From Rhexocercosporidium sp. MPI-PUGE-AT-0058 (Eukaryota > Ascomycota > Leotiomycetes > Helotiales), in contig JAGTJL010000011.1 of assembly GCA_020746875.1 (NCBI GenBank), positions 1,364,001-1,428,000 of the forward strand: DNA of 64,000 nucleotides. The letters are read 5' to 3'. The notes beneath the pieces were generated by a model, which was given only the letters and a program-made list of their open reading frames with translations, ran no database searches and had not been told where the DNA came from. This document shows positions 32,149-43,239 of the stretch, one piece after another; positions within the stretch are counted from its first letter, which is position 1, and every line of letters begins with the position of its first letter. The translations under genes were made by a program, and so were the position numbers.

Positions 32149-34752
32149 ATGGCCTCACGCAGGATATCTCGGCTGATCCAGCAGATTCTTGTTCTGCTCT
32201 TCGCAGCTTCCATCGTAGTGTTTGCAACACCCCTCGAGAAAAGAGCTCCTCAGGTTTCGCTCAACAGCTACACATTCTCAAGCAATGTTCTTGCTGGATC
32301 AATTAATGTAAGCATCGCCCTCCCCAGCAATGAAGGTACTAAGTGAGATGCCTGCAGATCCAAAACATTGCTTATGCCAAGGTCGTGAATGTTATCTACG
32401 CAATCGGAAACACATGGAGCAGCTCCCAAAGCATTTCTGCAAGCTACTCTTCCTCCGGCTCGAATGGTTACGAGACATGGATCTTCTCGGGAACTGCAAT
32501 CGGTGCAACACAATTCTACATCAAATATGACGTGAGCGGAACATCGTAAGTCAATTACATTACCAGGAAATGCCGAGTGACTCATGCTGACGAACATCGA
32601 GATATTATGATCCAGGAAATTCAGTCAATTATCAAATCAGTTTCACGTCATCAGTAGCATCGCCGACAACCTCGAAGTCTTCCATCTTGACATCGACGAG
32701 TTCACAGACAGCTACCACCGGCCAACCGCTCCCATCCAGTTCGTTAACTGTTTCACCAGGAACAGGAGCAGTATCTCCCAGCACCCCGCCACGCATCATA
32801 CCAACTTCAATTCCAGGTGAGCCTATAGCCACATCGCCAAGTGGATGTGGGAACTGGAATGGAGGCGATAGTTGTCCGTCAGACAGCGTATCGTCGTTCG
32901 CAGCATCCGCTGAAAATCGTCGGTGGCAAACACCTCCAAGCGGTGCAGGAGGATACAATCCTAGCTTCGGTACATATCGAGATCTCGTCGGATATGCCGA
33001 TACTCAATACAATTCGGCTCGAACAGCAGCGGCCGTGGTCATCAATGCGGCGTCAAGAACGGGCGAGACGTTGTTGTATTCATTCGGAGGAGCTCCTCCG
33101 AGTTCGAGCAATGTCTTTCAAGTAGACTCTAGCCTCACTAGGGCACTGGAAATATCTATCTCGACATCAAGTGGCAAGACACTGAATCTAGATCCAATTA
33201 ACTTCATCTGGCAGAATACACCCCTTACTGCCGCTCAAAGTACTTTCCAGAACGGCGAAAAGGGAGGCATTGTGGAATTATTCGGATGGCCGTGGGTTGA
33301 TGTTGGACAAGAATGTAAGATTACGTTTCTGGGCAAAGCTGGGTACATGGGCGTCAAGATTTGGCCGCCAAATGAGCACGTCTGGGGTTCAAACTACGTA
33401 AGAACTATCTACACCGAATCTATTCAGGACCTAAGTAGTTTCTTTCCAGTACGAAACGGACAAACAATTCCGCCCCTGGTATCTAGTTTACCAGCCTGTG
33501 AGCTACAGACTGCATTCTCGCAGCGGTACGAGATCTGAACTCCGTACCATGATCCAGGCTTGTCGAGCAGCAGGCGTCCGAGTCTACGCCGATGCAGTAG
33601 TCAACCACATGGTTGGTCAAGGAACTGATGTGCAAAACCATCGCAACTCGGACTGTTCACTTTATAGCGGGCACAATGCTACTGCTGGATCACCATATTA
33701 TACATCTGGAAATACGTATCTCATCAATCCTCAAACCGGAACAAGGTCCACCATGGAATTTCCTGCTGTTCCATACGGACCAAGCGACTTCCACTGCGAG
33801 AGAAGTATTAGCTCATGGACGGACATGAATCAGGTCACGAAGGGTTACCTAGTCGGTCTCACAGATCTGAACACCGAGAACCCATACACGCAAGACCGGA
33901 TCGCGACTTACATCGTCGATCTCCTTTCGATTGGATTCAGCGGCGTTCGTTATGACGCTGCGAAACACATTGGACCTTCATCCATTGCATCAATTTTCGC
34001 CATAATCAAGAAGAAAATGGGAGGTAGTATGCCAGCAGACTACATCTCTTGGCTGGAAATCATCCTTGGTGGTGAAGCTTCTGTGCTGGCTTGTGATGGT
34101 GGGGCTGATTCCTGGTATACGAATTTTAATACTATTCTAAGTGGGAAGGGTTTTACAGAAGCAGAGATCAATCAGGTGAAGATCTGGAGCTCCGACTATC
34201 CAAAGGAAATGCCCATTTGGGGCAGTTGGGTCATTCCCGCGAGCAGATTTGCGATTCAGAATGATGATCATGATCAACAGAACCCTGTAGGCAGTCTTTG
34301 ACTTCCCGAATTCTGTACCTTGTGAAGCTTTTCCGTAACCTAACATCAGACAGGGCTCATCATCTCGAGACATGCAGTCGTACGGCTCGGTCTTGATCAA
34401 GGACAAAGACATCCCCAAACACCGTGGATTCGAAGTACAACTCTTCTCGCGCACCGATGCTGACTGGAAGATCAAACTCATTCTTTCATCATACCAGTTT
34501 TCCGCGGATGGTGGTAATGGTTTTCCTGATGGTATGAGTGACTGCAACTTGTACACCGGCAGCTCACCTGCCAGCGGTTGTCTCGGCATTGCGAAAGATC
34601 AGGCATTTTTTGCCTCTAGTTGTGGGTACACAATGAAGACAGGTGGTTACACGAGAGTTCATCGGGACTTGAGTATTATCAATGCGATGAGGGCTTGGGT
34701 TGGTCTAGGAGCGACAACTGCATCTGCTTTGGGAATTGCAGGCTGTACATAG
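32149..34752 (+). CDS. Secreted alpha-amylase, CBM21 plus GH13
   Basis: Hydrolyses alpha-1,4-glucans outside the cell. Five exons: 32149-32307, 32358-32545, 32602-33397, 33450-34286, 34354-34752; 792 residues, all phases consistent. Residues 1-27 are a signal peptide (ILVLLFAASIVVFATP) followed by a KR site (LEKR). Residues about 33-130 match a CBM21 starch-binding domain (IAYAKVVNVIYAIGNTW, YETWIFSGT, FYIKYDVSG). Then comes a Ser/Thr/Pro linker (about 140-185) and a domain leading into the GH13 barrel. Catalytic regions: YADAVVNHM (Asp429/His434), GVRYDAAKHI with nucleophile Asp550, WLEIILGGE with the likely acid Glu584, and QNDDHDQQN. The family normally has RVD where this has RYD. One donor (GTAGGC after Pro at 34286) is weak. 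The PGSSSRDMQSYGSV segment after it continues the family pattern. Confidence 0.92.
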
Positions 34753-36691
34753 CCTGTGCATTGGTTGCCGAGGTGCTACGGAAGTCGGAGATTGATACAG
34801 CAACGTAACTTGAAGATATTGGTGAAGGTTAAGGTATGGAAGAATGTTAAGCATGAATAGACGGTTCGGGATAGGAATTGAAGAATACGAAACTGTTCGC
34901 TTTGCCCGAAAGTAAACAGGGTATGGCTTGATTTAGAACGTTCGGGGAACATCTCGAAGGGGGCGACAGTCTTGGTTGTGGGAAGAACTTCTTCCAAACC
35001 CAAATGAAGGTTCTACCACGAGCTCCCAAACTTATTCTAACCTTCCACTTGGTGGTCTTCTGTATACATATATCCGACCCAGGAACCTCGATATAGTTGT
35101 CATCTGAAGTCAAGTCCATCCAAACCCCACACGAAGCTCAACATTGAAGAGTCCATTGCATGCCTCTTCAACAGCACACCAGCAATGAACACACCAAAAT
35201 CAAAGATACCATGGAGCCCTTCCACACTCAGAAAACTCCCACCAGAGCTCAAGCACCACGATATACTCGTTGGGCGTCCTCGAAGTCCAAATCGACGGAC
35301 GAACGCTTCGAGGGCGTAAGGAGAAGCTTGGAGGTTTTCCAGAACCCATTGAACAGCCATGGGGTGAGGGAAACCATATTTCACTAAGGTAAACTATATG
35401 GTTTCGCTTAGCGGCGGGTCTTTGTTTACTTTGGTAAGGACTGGGATTTTCTACTACAGGTAAGCTAGGTAACAGAATGGTTTCAAAAAATTCAATTACA
35501 TCATCACAGTATATCTCCCAGCCTTCTCGCATCATCCCAGACCGCTAAAAATACTAAAAGAGAGGCGTGGCCTCGAAAAACTTTCCGTTGACCTCGCTAT
35601 CTCGCCACTGCTTGAATATCCACCTGTACTCTCCTAGAAATCACCTCCAGGGCTTCGATGAATGACTTAGCAAACGCATGCCGTTCTCGATACGAAAGTT
35701 CGACGGGCGTGCTCTAGTCCTCCGTCTCGCATTAGCTGCTGAGAAGAAGCTAGGCTTGTACTCGAAGCGTAAGCGTACTACTTTCGGGAAAAGGCGGTCG
35801 TCATGTTCAAGCGCAGGTTTAGAGCACGTTGAGAGGGAAGGACCAAATACCCCGGAGAAGATCTTATGTCTAGAGCGCATGGAGCGAGTTCGAGAAGTGT
35901 AGAATGGCCGTTTCATCAATTAGTGAGGGTATATAAGGCGTTGTTGAATAAGAGGGCGTGGACCCTTGCAGGAATCAACCCGTGGACAAAATCCAGGAGC
36001 TGTTAAGAAAATACACCAACCTCCAAACTATCATGACCGCCATTTCCTCGGACTGAGGGCCGTGCTTTGCAGGCGTTTGCGATGTATGGGGTGATCGCAT
36101 CGGTTCTGAGTGTCTGCTTCGCATGCTCTCGTGCGATAAAGCTAAGTCTGCCCATGTTTATTTCACGACGATTGACACATGACTAAGAAACCACATCGAC
36201 GAAAGCGACCATTTCTGGCAAAGACCAAGCCTGATTTTTAGGGTAGTCATGGGCTTTCCAGGTACGACATCTCATTTCGACGGACTCGCCAGGATTGCCA
36301 AAGAAGACGACTCGAGCTACTCGTTTGAATCCCCGCGCCCAGTTCATTCAGTCTTTGGGGAGATAACTAGGGAGGAGAGACAAGCTCGCTGAGATGGGAA
36401 CTGCGCCATAAGCCTAAGCGCAGAAAGTTGGCGGGAAGCAGCATAGAATGGTGCTAACATCCGAACTCTCAACCGAGGAATTTCCGAATTCCTGCAGACT
36501 CCACACAGCAACATGATTGGCCGTGGCTTTTCCTTCCCATCCTCCAGCAAGCCACTGCAGCTTATTCTCCAGTGGCGGATCCACGACCAATGTTTTTGCG
36601 CGAGATATTGGCGCAGCCAAGTGACTTTGCAAGGTTTGCTTGATGCTCGGCGAGTGTAGATTTCATAGTCTTTAGCCAAGATGTATGGGCC
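34753..36691. other. Intergenic; possible small decayed frames
   Basis: No supportable gene. At 35184 a short plus-strand frame reads LRKLPPELKHHDI, faintly F-box-like, but it is only about 40 codons and stops. A 74-codon frame at 35678-35902 has no motif. 36344-36690 lies directly downstream of the next gene on the minus strand and shows only overlapping chance frames. Confidence 0.4.
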
Positions 36692-38345
36692 TCAGCGTTC
36701 ACGGCTCCTTCGACTCCGTGCAATCTGCTCTGGCGTTCTTGTATTCGAGACGACCCCCGTCTTGGACGACTTTGGAATATGGTCATAAGAACCGGACGAT
36801 GCTCTGGCCTTGTCTCCATCGCCTCTGGGCTTATCCTCGGGGTCCACCAATTCCATCTCCTCTCTGTAATTTAAGCTTCGGAACGCAAGTGTGAATTGTT
36901 TCTTGCCGTACAGGGCAAGCAGCTCTGCTTGTCGTGCCTCCTTTCCAACAACATTATCTTGAGAGATCGTGGAGTTTTCGATACGAAGTCCGGCACCACT
37001 TCGTTGGTGTCCCGGAATTTGGCGGATGGTGGCAAATTGATCGGATTCTTTGCTACTGCCCGCAAACCCCTTTGATCCTCCTTCGCCATACATCGAGCTC
37101 AATTCTTTGATTTGATCGATTTGGCTTTTATCTAGATCTCCCTCGACCGTAATACTACCATTACTCTGAAGGATTTAGCGGGTAAACAGGTGAGAGTCGA
37201 ACTGGCACTTACGTTTACTACATATAGGTAACCCAGGGCTTTGAGAGCAAGTACGTCTACTGTCGTGCTTGACAGTAGAGTGTAAAAAGTATGCTATATC
37301 TATATATTAGTATAATAATGCTAGTCAATTTCAAAATATCTCGAGGGCAATAAAGGGAAATGGAAGAAATCTTCCACCTATTGTCCCTTTCAACACCAAT
37401 AGGAACTGAGATTTGAGTGCAGTAAAACTTACGTCTTCGCTCTCACCGGAACTTCTTGAAGGGGGACGAGGTGATGCGCTTTCTACGAAGCGTAGACTGG
37501 ATCTCCGAATTTCTCGCAAGTCTCTCGTATGCTCCCAAAGTTTAACCTGCTCATGCTCAGGAACCCATCTCTTGACTAGCAGATAATCCGCATCGTACTG
37601 TTCTCCGTAAGTGGTGTGACTAAATAGATGAAGAAGCAGCATGGCATACCTCATCTACTCGAAAATCAACATTGAAATGCCTAAGCGTCTCGACCGACAA
37701 ATGTCTCCGAGCCATACGTGTGTATGTGGGCCTATACTCGGGATTTGACGAAGCCGGTAGAGATGACGTCTGCATCGCTGTGCGGGTGTTGAAATTATAT
37801 GTGCCTCTCGCGTTGAAGCCGAGGTTTTGCTTCATTTGCTGTATTTGCTCGCTTTGACGGTTTGCAATCGGGTTCGAGTTCCGTATTCTCGTTTGCAGAA
37901 CCTGCGAGAAATCCTCGATCCATTGCCTAGCGGTTAGGAACTCTGGTGTCCCCACTTCGTATTTATTCATACTGTCCCACTCGTCGGCTAGATCCAATTC
38001 CCAGGCATTTCTCTCTTCTTCCGAAAAAGGACCAGGTAGATGTTGAATTTCCTCGGGTCTGAAAAGCAGAGCCCCACCTTGCTTTTGACCGCCGGAGAAT
38101 TGATCTTGGGTAAAGGACGCCCCCTGATATGACCCATTTTGTCTTCCAGCACTCCTTGTATTCGTAATTCCAGGGCTCGAGCCTCGAGACGAGCCAACTG
38201 TTGTCTCTCTTGCCGCTCCACTCACCACCAATCTATCTCTCCTTCGCTTCTCCAACCTGGCAGCCTCCTTTACTTTCCAACTCGCAACTTGGGCAACGAG
38301 TGCTGCTTTCCTAGCTGCTTCCGAGCCAACAGGAGTATCTGCCAT
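36692..38345 (-). CDS. Unknown 471-aa protein, four exons
   Basis: Exons 38345-37650, 37597-37433, 37293-37213 and 37165-36692, all joining in phase 0. The third exon is only 27 codons (TLLSSTTVDVLALKALGYLY inside it) and would be lost in a naive prediction. The N-terminal 60 residues are a basic helix (ARKAALVAQVASWKVKEAAR, LEKRRRDRL). An acidic segment FSEEERNAWELDLADEWDSM is followed by RHLSVETLRHFNVDF, then LLVKRWVPEHEQVKLWEHTR with a run of Arg. The C-terminus is charged and probably disordered. I have an impression of similar RWVPExEQxxLWxHT segments in other ascomycete proteins of unknown function, but name no family. It is divergent from the 38719 gene with 373 bp between the starts. 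Confidence 0.65.
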
Positions 38346-38718
38346 GACTTCTGCGGTTCATCGCATCACCCACGATGTTTGCTGTTGCTCTGGTCGCCGT
38401 CCTTGGAGAGATGATATTGTGTTGTTCGGTTTCATAAGGGTATTCATCGTACGGCGTTCGGCTTGAAACCCTAGTCTAGATATGATCTCTATGCCTAGCG
38501 AATCACAGCAACATTCTCGGAGTTCTGCATAGCCTCTAATCTGTGAAGCTGGGTGTGAGTCGAGTGAAGATAGTAGTACGTTGGGGGAACATGAAGGCCA
38601 AGGCTAGCCTCGTGAGGAGCCGCCACCGAACTGGCAAGGATGGCACTGATCATCAAGTAATTGACGCCAATAGGGCCGATCCGTCCAAAGAATTGTTCGA
38701 CGATCGGATCTCCACAAA
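38346..38718. promoter_or_regulatory. Divergent promoter region
   Basis: 373 bp between the starts of two outward-facing genes (minus 38345, plus 38719). No control element can be named. Confidence 0.4.
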
Positions 38719-39597
38719 ATGCCGAAACAAAAGAAGACCTGGATCCTCGTGAAAGGTACGGAATTCAATCCGGGCCGTTCCCTCTCCCTGGGACAAATTC
38801 TCACCAAGCCATTCGAGCCCAGCCTTCCTCTCTTCCCCAATGGACTCCCTGTCCCCGAAGCCTCCATCGAACGCTCCCATCAGACGGGAGTCAAATTGAC
38901 GTCTCGCACAGCTTTGGGGGTGTCATTTGGCCTCTGGGCCGAAGTTGATCTCCTCCCCGTCTCAGGAAATGTGGGCGGCAAACATGAGACGTCCCACGAA
39001 AAGGAGTGGGAGTTCGAGAAGTTGGAAAGCGAGATAAATGTACCACGAATCGCAGATGTACAAGCAGCGCTCGAGAAGCCTGAAATCGTCGCGCATCTGC
39101 AGAGAATCAAGTTCGATTTTCGGAAGAGATTGTATATGATTACTGGTGTGAGGATTGCGCGAGGGGCTAGGAGCAGTAGCAAGGACTCGAAAACTAGGGG
39201 TGGGAATGCGACGATATTGGGGGACCTTACGGCTTTGGGTGCGCCCGTGAAGGTTGGGCCAGAGGTCGATGTCACACGAGAAAACTCGGGAGCACACTCA
39301 TTCAAGGGTGCTAGCGACTTTGTGTACGCGTATCGAGTCTGTGAGGTCCATTATGGGAAGTCGGTTTATACGAAACCATTCAACAAAGGGGATTCATTTG
39401 CTGGTGGCAAAAATACTGGCGAGGAAGGAGGAAGCCAGAACGATGATGATGCTGAGGGCGATGAGGATGATGAAGAACCACTTCATATACTGGTAGAGAA
39501 GATCGCAGAGGAGGACTTCGCTGGCACAATAGGCACAGACGCGACAATACTTGGAGCTGAAGAAGAGGACCAGTTCATCATGCCGACAAACAAGTAG
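38719..39597 (+). CDS. Unknown 292-aa protein with acidic tail
   Basis: Intronless, complete (MPKQKKTWILVKGTEFNPGR to EDQFIMPTNK). The body (residues 1-220) looks beta-rich. It has GVKLTSRTALGVSFGLWAEV near 57-76, a charged KEWEFEKLESEI segment near 94-105, then RKRLYMITGVRIARGARSSS (about 133-152), a Gly/Thr-rich loop, PVKVGPEVDVTRENSG and SFKGASDFVYAYRVCEVHYG (about 194-213). The last 70 residues are acidic and low complexity (DDDAEGDEDDEEP). The LYMITGV-x-IARGA and SDFVYAYR motifs are ones I associate with a group of ascomycete proteins of unknown function. I cannot name a domain. It is convergent with the AAA ATPase (75 bp between stop codons), and a subtilisin gene lies 3.6 kb further on. 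A gasdermin-like fold is one possibility (see findings). Confidence 0.75.
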   Translation: MPKQKKTWILVKGTEFNPGRSLSLGQILTKPFEPSLPLFPNGLPVPEASIERSHQTGVKLTSRTALGVSFGLWAEVDLLPVSGNVGGKHETSHEKEWEFEKLESEINVPRIADVQAALEKPEIVAHLQRIKFDFRKRLYMITGVRIARGARSSSKDSKTRGGNATILGDLTALGAPVKVGPEVDVTRENSGAHSFKGASDFVYAYRVCEVHYGKSVYTKPFNKGDSFAGGKNTGEEGGSQNDDDAEGDEDDEEPLHILVEKIAEEDFAGTIGTDATILGAEEEDQFIMPTNK

Positions 39598-39671
39598 ATA
39601 CATGGTATATTTAGGTACTTAATATTCAGAAATGAAACAGCATATATGGCAAGAAATGTCAAAATAAACCC

Positions 39672-42600
39672 CTAGCGTTCTCCTTGTCGGTTCTTCTTCT
39701 GATCGGACGTCATCCCCTTTTGTAATTCGAGCAAGTACTTATTAAATTTCTTCGCTTCTTCGATTACACTCTCGAGGTGCTCATATCCCCTAAGTATCGA
39801 GGAAGTCAGCAATTATTCTATCAGACAACATGTGTCGCTCTACTGAATCTTTGGCACATCCAGTAATGGAAACGATGGGCGCCGCAGGCACCTACATTGG
39901 GACTCCTTTGAACATGGCCAGTTGCCTTGCGGTAGAGACGGCATTGCGAATCTCTCTGCCATTCAGTTCGGCTTTCGCAAGCTCCGGCAGCTTCGCTCTG
40001 ATCTCTTCCACTTTGATGCCAAGATCAACTCCGCCGTTCTCTGTCGGCACAGCGTTAAATTGTTTCGCCGAAGGATTTGTTTGAAATCCTTCCAGGCGCG
40101 TTATGAAATTTCCCCAAATCAGAAGACGCTGGCCGATGTCCAGGTTATTGTAGCGAAGCGAGAGTTGGATCCTAGACTTGAAAGCTTCGTCGAACGTACC
40201 AACTCGATTGCTTGTGAGGATGAGGATTCCTGGACATGATGGTCAGACCAGGCCTCGATTCATTGGGGGATGTGTACTTGCCATCATAGTATTCTAGGAC
40301 TCGGAGGAATACTGCAAGTACAAGTTAGTGCTGTGATTTGTCCTGCCCCACTCACCTTGTAAATTAAGGGAAAAGAGCAATGTACGCACCCGAGACCAAG
40401 GCGTTTCGTTGCAGATCGAACAGAGTACGCTGTTCAAGGAAGACATCAGCCTCATCTAGAAGTACGACACAGCCCCAGATCTTTCCGAGAAGTAATACGA
40501 CTTCGAGGTACTTCTCGACTTCTTCAGCCTTGGTTCCAATATCACCACAAGTTACTCGATATAAAGGCTTCCTCGCAAATTCCGCAACACTCTCTGCAGT
40601 AAGCGTCTTGCCAGTTCCCGGGCCGCCATGTAGCAGGATGAAGAGGCCATTTCCTTTGCCACTCATGATATCCGTGTTCCGATCAGAGTCGATCTGGTTA
40701 GTGACTAGAGCGCTGACGAGAACTTTTGTCTCATCGTCAACGACTAAGCTGTCAAAAGCCTTGGTATTCCACACGACGGGTGCAAGGCGGCTGACGTCCA
40801 GAGTGACTAGACCTGAATTAGCATTGCTTTCTTGCATAATTTGAACGGGTGTATACTCCAATCTTTCTTCTGCATGTTGTATCCTGGGATCTTGTTAGGG
40901 AGACACAGCACAAAGTCATCTCCCAGCGGTGCTTTGTCTTGGCCGAGCAGACCAGGATCCAATCCCTCGAGTATCGGGAAATCTGGAACCTTCTTTGGAT
41001 CTGGTGGATGCATCAATTTATATGTTGCGTAGTCAATCATGAATCGAGGATCAGACTAGTCGCGAGGTTAGTTTCACAGCCGCAATTCCAGGTACAAGCA
41101 GGATACGCACTGCATTCTGAATCCCGTCCATCGATTTATTGCGGTAGCAGACGTAGTTCTGTCGTCTACACTTCCAGAACATCTCCCCACGAGCGCGAAT
41201 GGTATCTCGTATCGTTTGATCGGCGTACCTCAAGGGATATATTTCCATCTCATTGATTGGAAATGAGCCGGTTGGCGAAGGCAACTTAGAAATGTTGACA
41301 GGCCTACTGCTCCTTTGAAAATCTCCGTCAAAGACCCAGAAATGCCCCTCCACATATCCAGTAAAATTATAGGTGCGACCACCGCCTGGCTCAGTAGAGA
41401 ACAGTGGTCCACGTGCAGAGGTATTCATCAGCCACCCTGCAACTTTGAATACCTCGGACTGGGCAATATTGCTAGTATCTTTGACTATAATCGTGGTTTG
41501 CGGTACCTGTAATTATGGTTAAGTCAGAGCACCGTCCGCGACTCTTGAACATGGATTTTAAACTCACAAATAAAAAGTCAATATATCGGGCTTCCATCTT
41601 TCCTTCAGCCAAAAGTGAATCCACTTCCGACCACTGCTGGCCCAGTGTTTGCATGATATACTCATACAACGTCGAAACTAACTCCTGCTTACTGCCATTA
41701 AGTTTCCGTCGGGCTTCCTCAATCTCACTCCTGCGGTGATACCACCAGAAGAATGGCGCCTTGATCAATTCGTCTTCCACAAACAGAGGTCCAGGAATCC
41801 CACCAAGTGCATCCTTGCACACTTCTGATAGCGCTTCTCGCAAGTCGTCTGATTCGATAGAGACGTTCTCACTAACAAAGAAGTCGGTAGGGGTTAGGGT
41901 AGGTTTCTTATCCGATCGATTTGTCTCTCGTTTTGATTTGTTATTACAGCATTCGAAATTCCTGTATACAAGGAAAGCAACGTCCTTGTTCTTTTCTAGG
42001 TAAAGATCCAGACCATTGGTGATGGCTCTGCTTCCAACAATATGAGCCAGTTGAGGGCCTCGTTCAACCATGTATGGATCGCCAAGGTATAAGATCTCAT
42101 CGTCATCTTCGCTCGAATCATAACAAGTGATTTTGTTCAAGACTTGCCATCTTGGAGGTAAATGGCCTTGCATCGCCATATAATTACCGGGCCTGCTTCT
42201 AGTCAGTATTGGACCAATTCTGAAAAGCAAATAAGAACATGATCAAATGTGACTATCCAAATACACCTTGCCATAGATACTATGGAAAAAATGTGCGTAC
42301 ATCATGGTTTCTGCAATGCTTTCTGCCAACTCCAGCTTTGCGGCAGCATCCTCGAGAGCATCGGATATGTCATCAATAGACGAGTCTTCACTCATTTTCA
42401 ACAGCTGACATAGGGGTCCATGCCAGTCAAACATCGGGCGGGATGGCATGAATCGGCCAGCCCGCGGTCCAGGTGATCCTGTGTCGGATTAGCTTGGCTT
42501 CATGGTTCTTTTTTTGGCACCACGAATGGCAGGCATGCGAGCAAAGTAAACAAACAATCCATTAGAGTTTTTCACAAACTTACCCACAGAACTGCCTTGG

Positions 42601-42848
42601 CGGCTATCAACTGACGAAGTCCTTTCTCGTCGCGCATTGGGTCGCCTTTGTGGCAGCCGTGTCTCAACATCACGAAATGAATCCGGGGCAATTTCTGGCT
42701 CTCGCCTGGAGCGCCGTGGAGGAGGTGGATTTGCAGAGTTGCGCAAGCTGAGGGGGGTGGCCGCTGGTGCAGGCAGAGGTGCCGTGTTGGTGGAGGGCGG
42801 GTGAGCTTGCCGTAGCCTACCCCGAAGATCGCTCATGTCCTCAGCCAT
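39672..42848 (-). CDS. Fungal AAA ATPase, nine exons
   Basis: An AAA+ ATPase of the large fungal family with a long N-terminal region of unknown function (DUF7025 type) and one ATPase domain. Exons: 42848-42584, 42478-42265, 42219-41568, 41506-41111, 41055-40857, 40812-40390, 40311-40282, 40229-39896, 39789-39672; 876 residues. Start ATG 42848 is in a GCCGCCATGG context; an ATG at 42914 would add 22 residues. Walker A GGPGTGKT is at about 638-645, Walker B VVLLDEAD at about 690-697. Sensor 1 ILILTSNR is followed by TFDEAFKSRI. Near residues 340-440 lie family blocks such as RYIDFLFVPQTTIIV, GHFWVFDGDFQ and RARGEMFW. The C-terminus (KFNKYLLELQKGM) is usual for the group. Exon 7 is 30 nt and its downstream intron begins GC rather than GT. 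Substrate unknown. Confidence 0.9.
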
Positions 42849-43239
42849 GGCGGCAGTTTGGGGCTGTGATATCGGCTGCAATGTGCGGAGCGAAGATATA
42901 TAAGAGAGATGCATTCAAAGCTTCAGCCTCCATCTGGCTGCAGGACATGTCAGCTGTAGGGGGATCACGTGGTTTTGGGGGCCGCTGGAGTGTTGGCACG
43001 TGCTCAACCGGCTCGACTTGAGACCAGCACAGCGCTTATTCTTCTCTACCCGCTACTATTGGCAACAAACAGCGAAAGGTTCCTGTATATAACGACCCAT
43101 CATTGAACTGAGCTGGAACTGCCGCTTTTCAGAGAGGCTTTCGATAGCCAGTCACCCTTCATTCGACGCTCAAAACCAGTGCAGCACTGCAGCCTTCTGA
43201 GCCTTGCCAGACCTGGATCCTCAGCCTGGCTGCCTGATC
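42849..43239. promoter_or_regulatory. Divergent promoter, AAA ATPase and subtilisin genes
   Basis: 391 bp between the starts of two outward-facing genes, so they may share control. A TATATA run (42896-42901) lies about 50 bp upstream of the ATPase ATG. No specific operator is recognisable. Confidence 0.45.
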
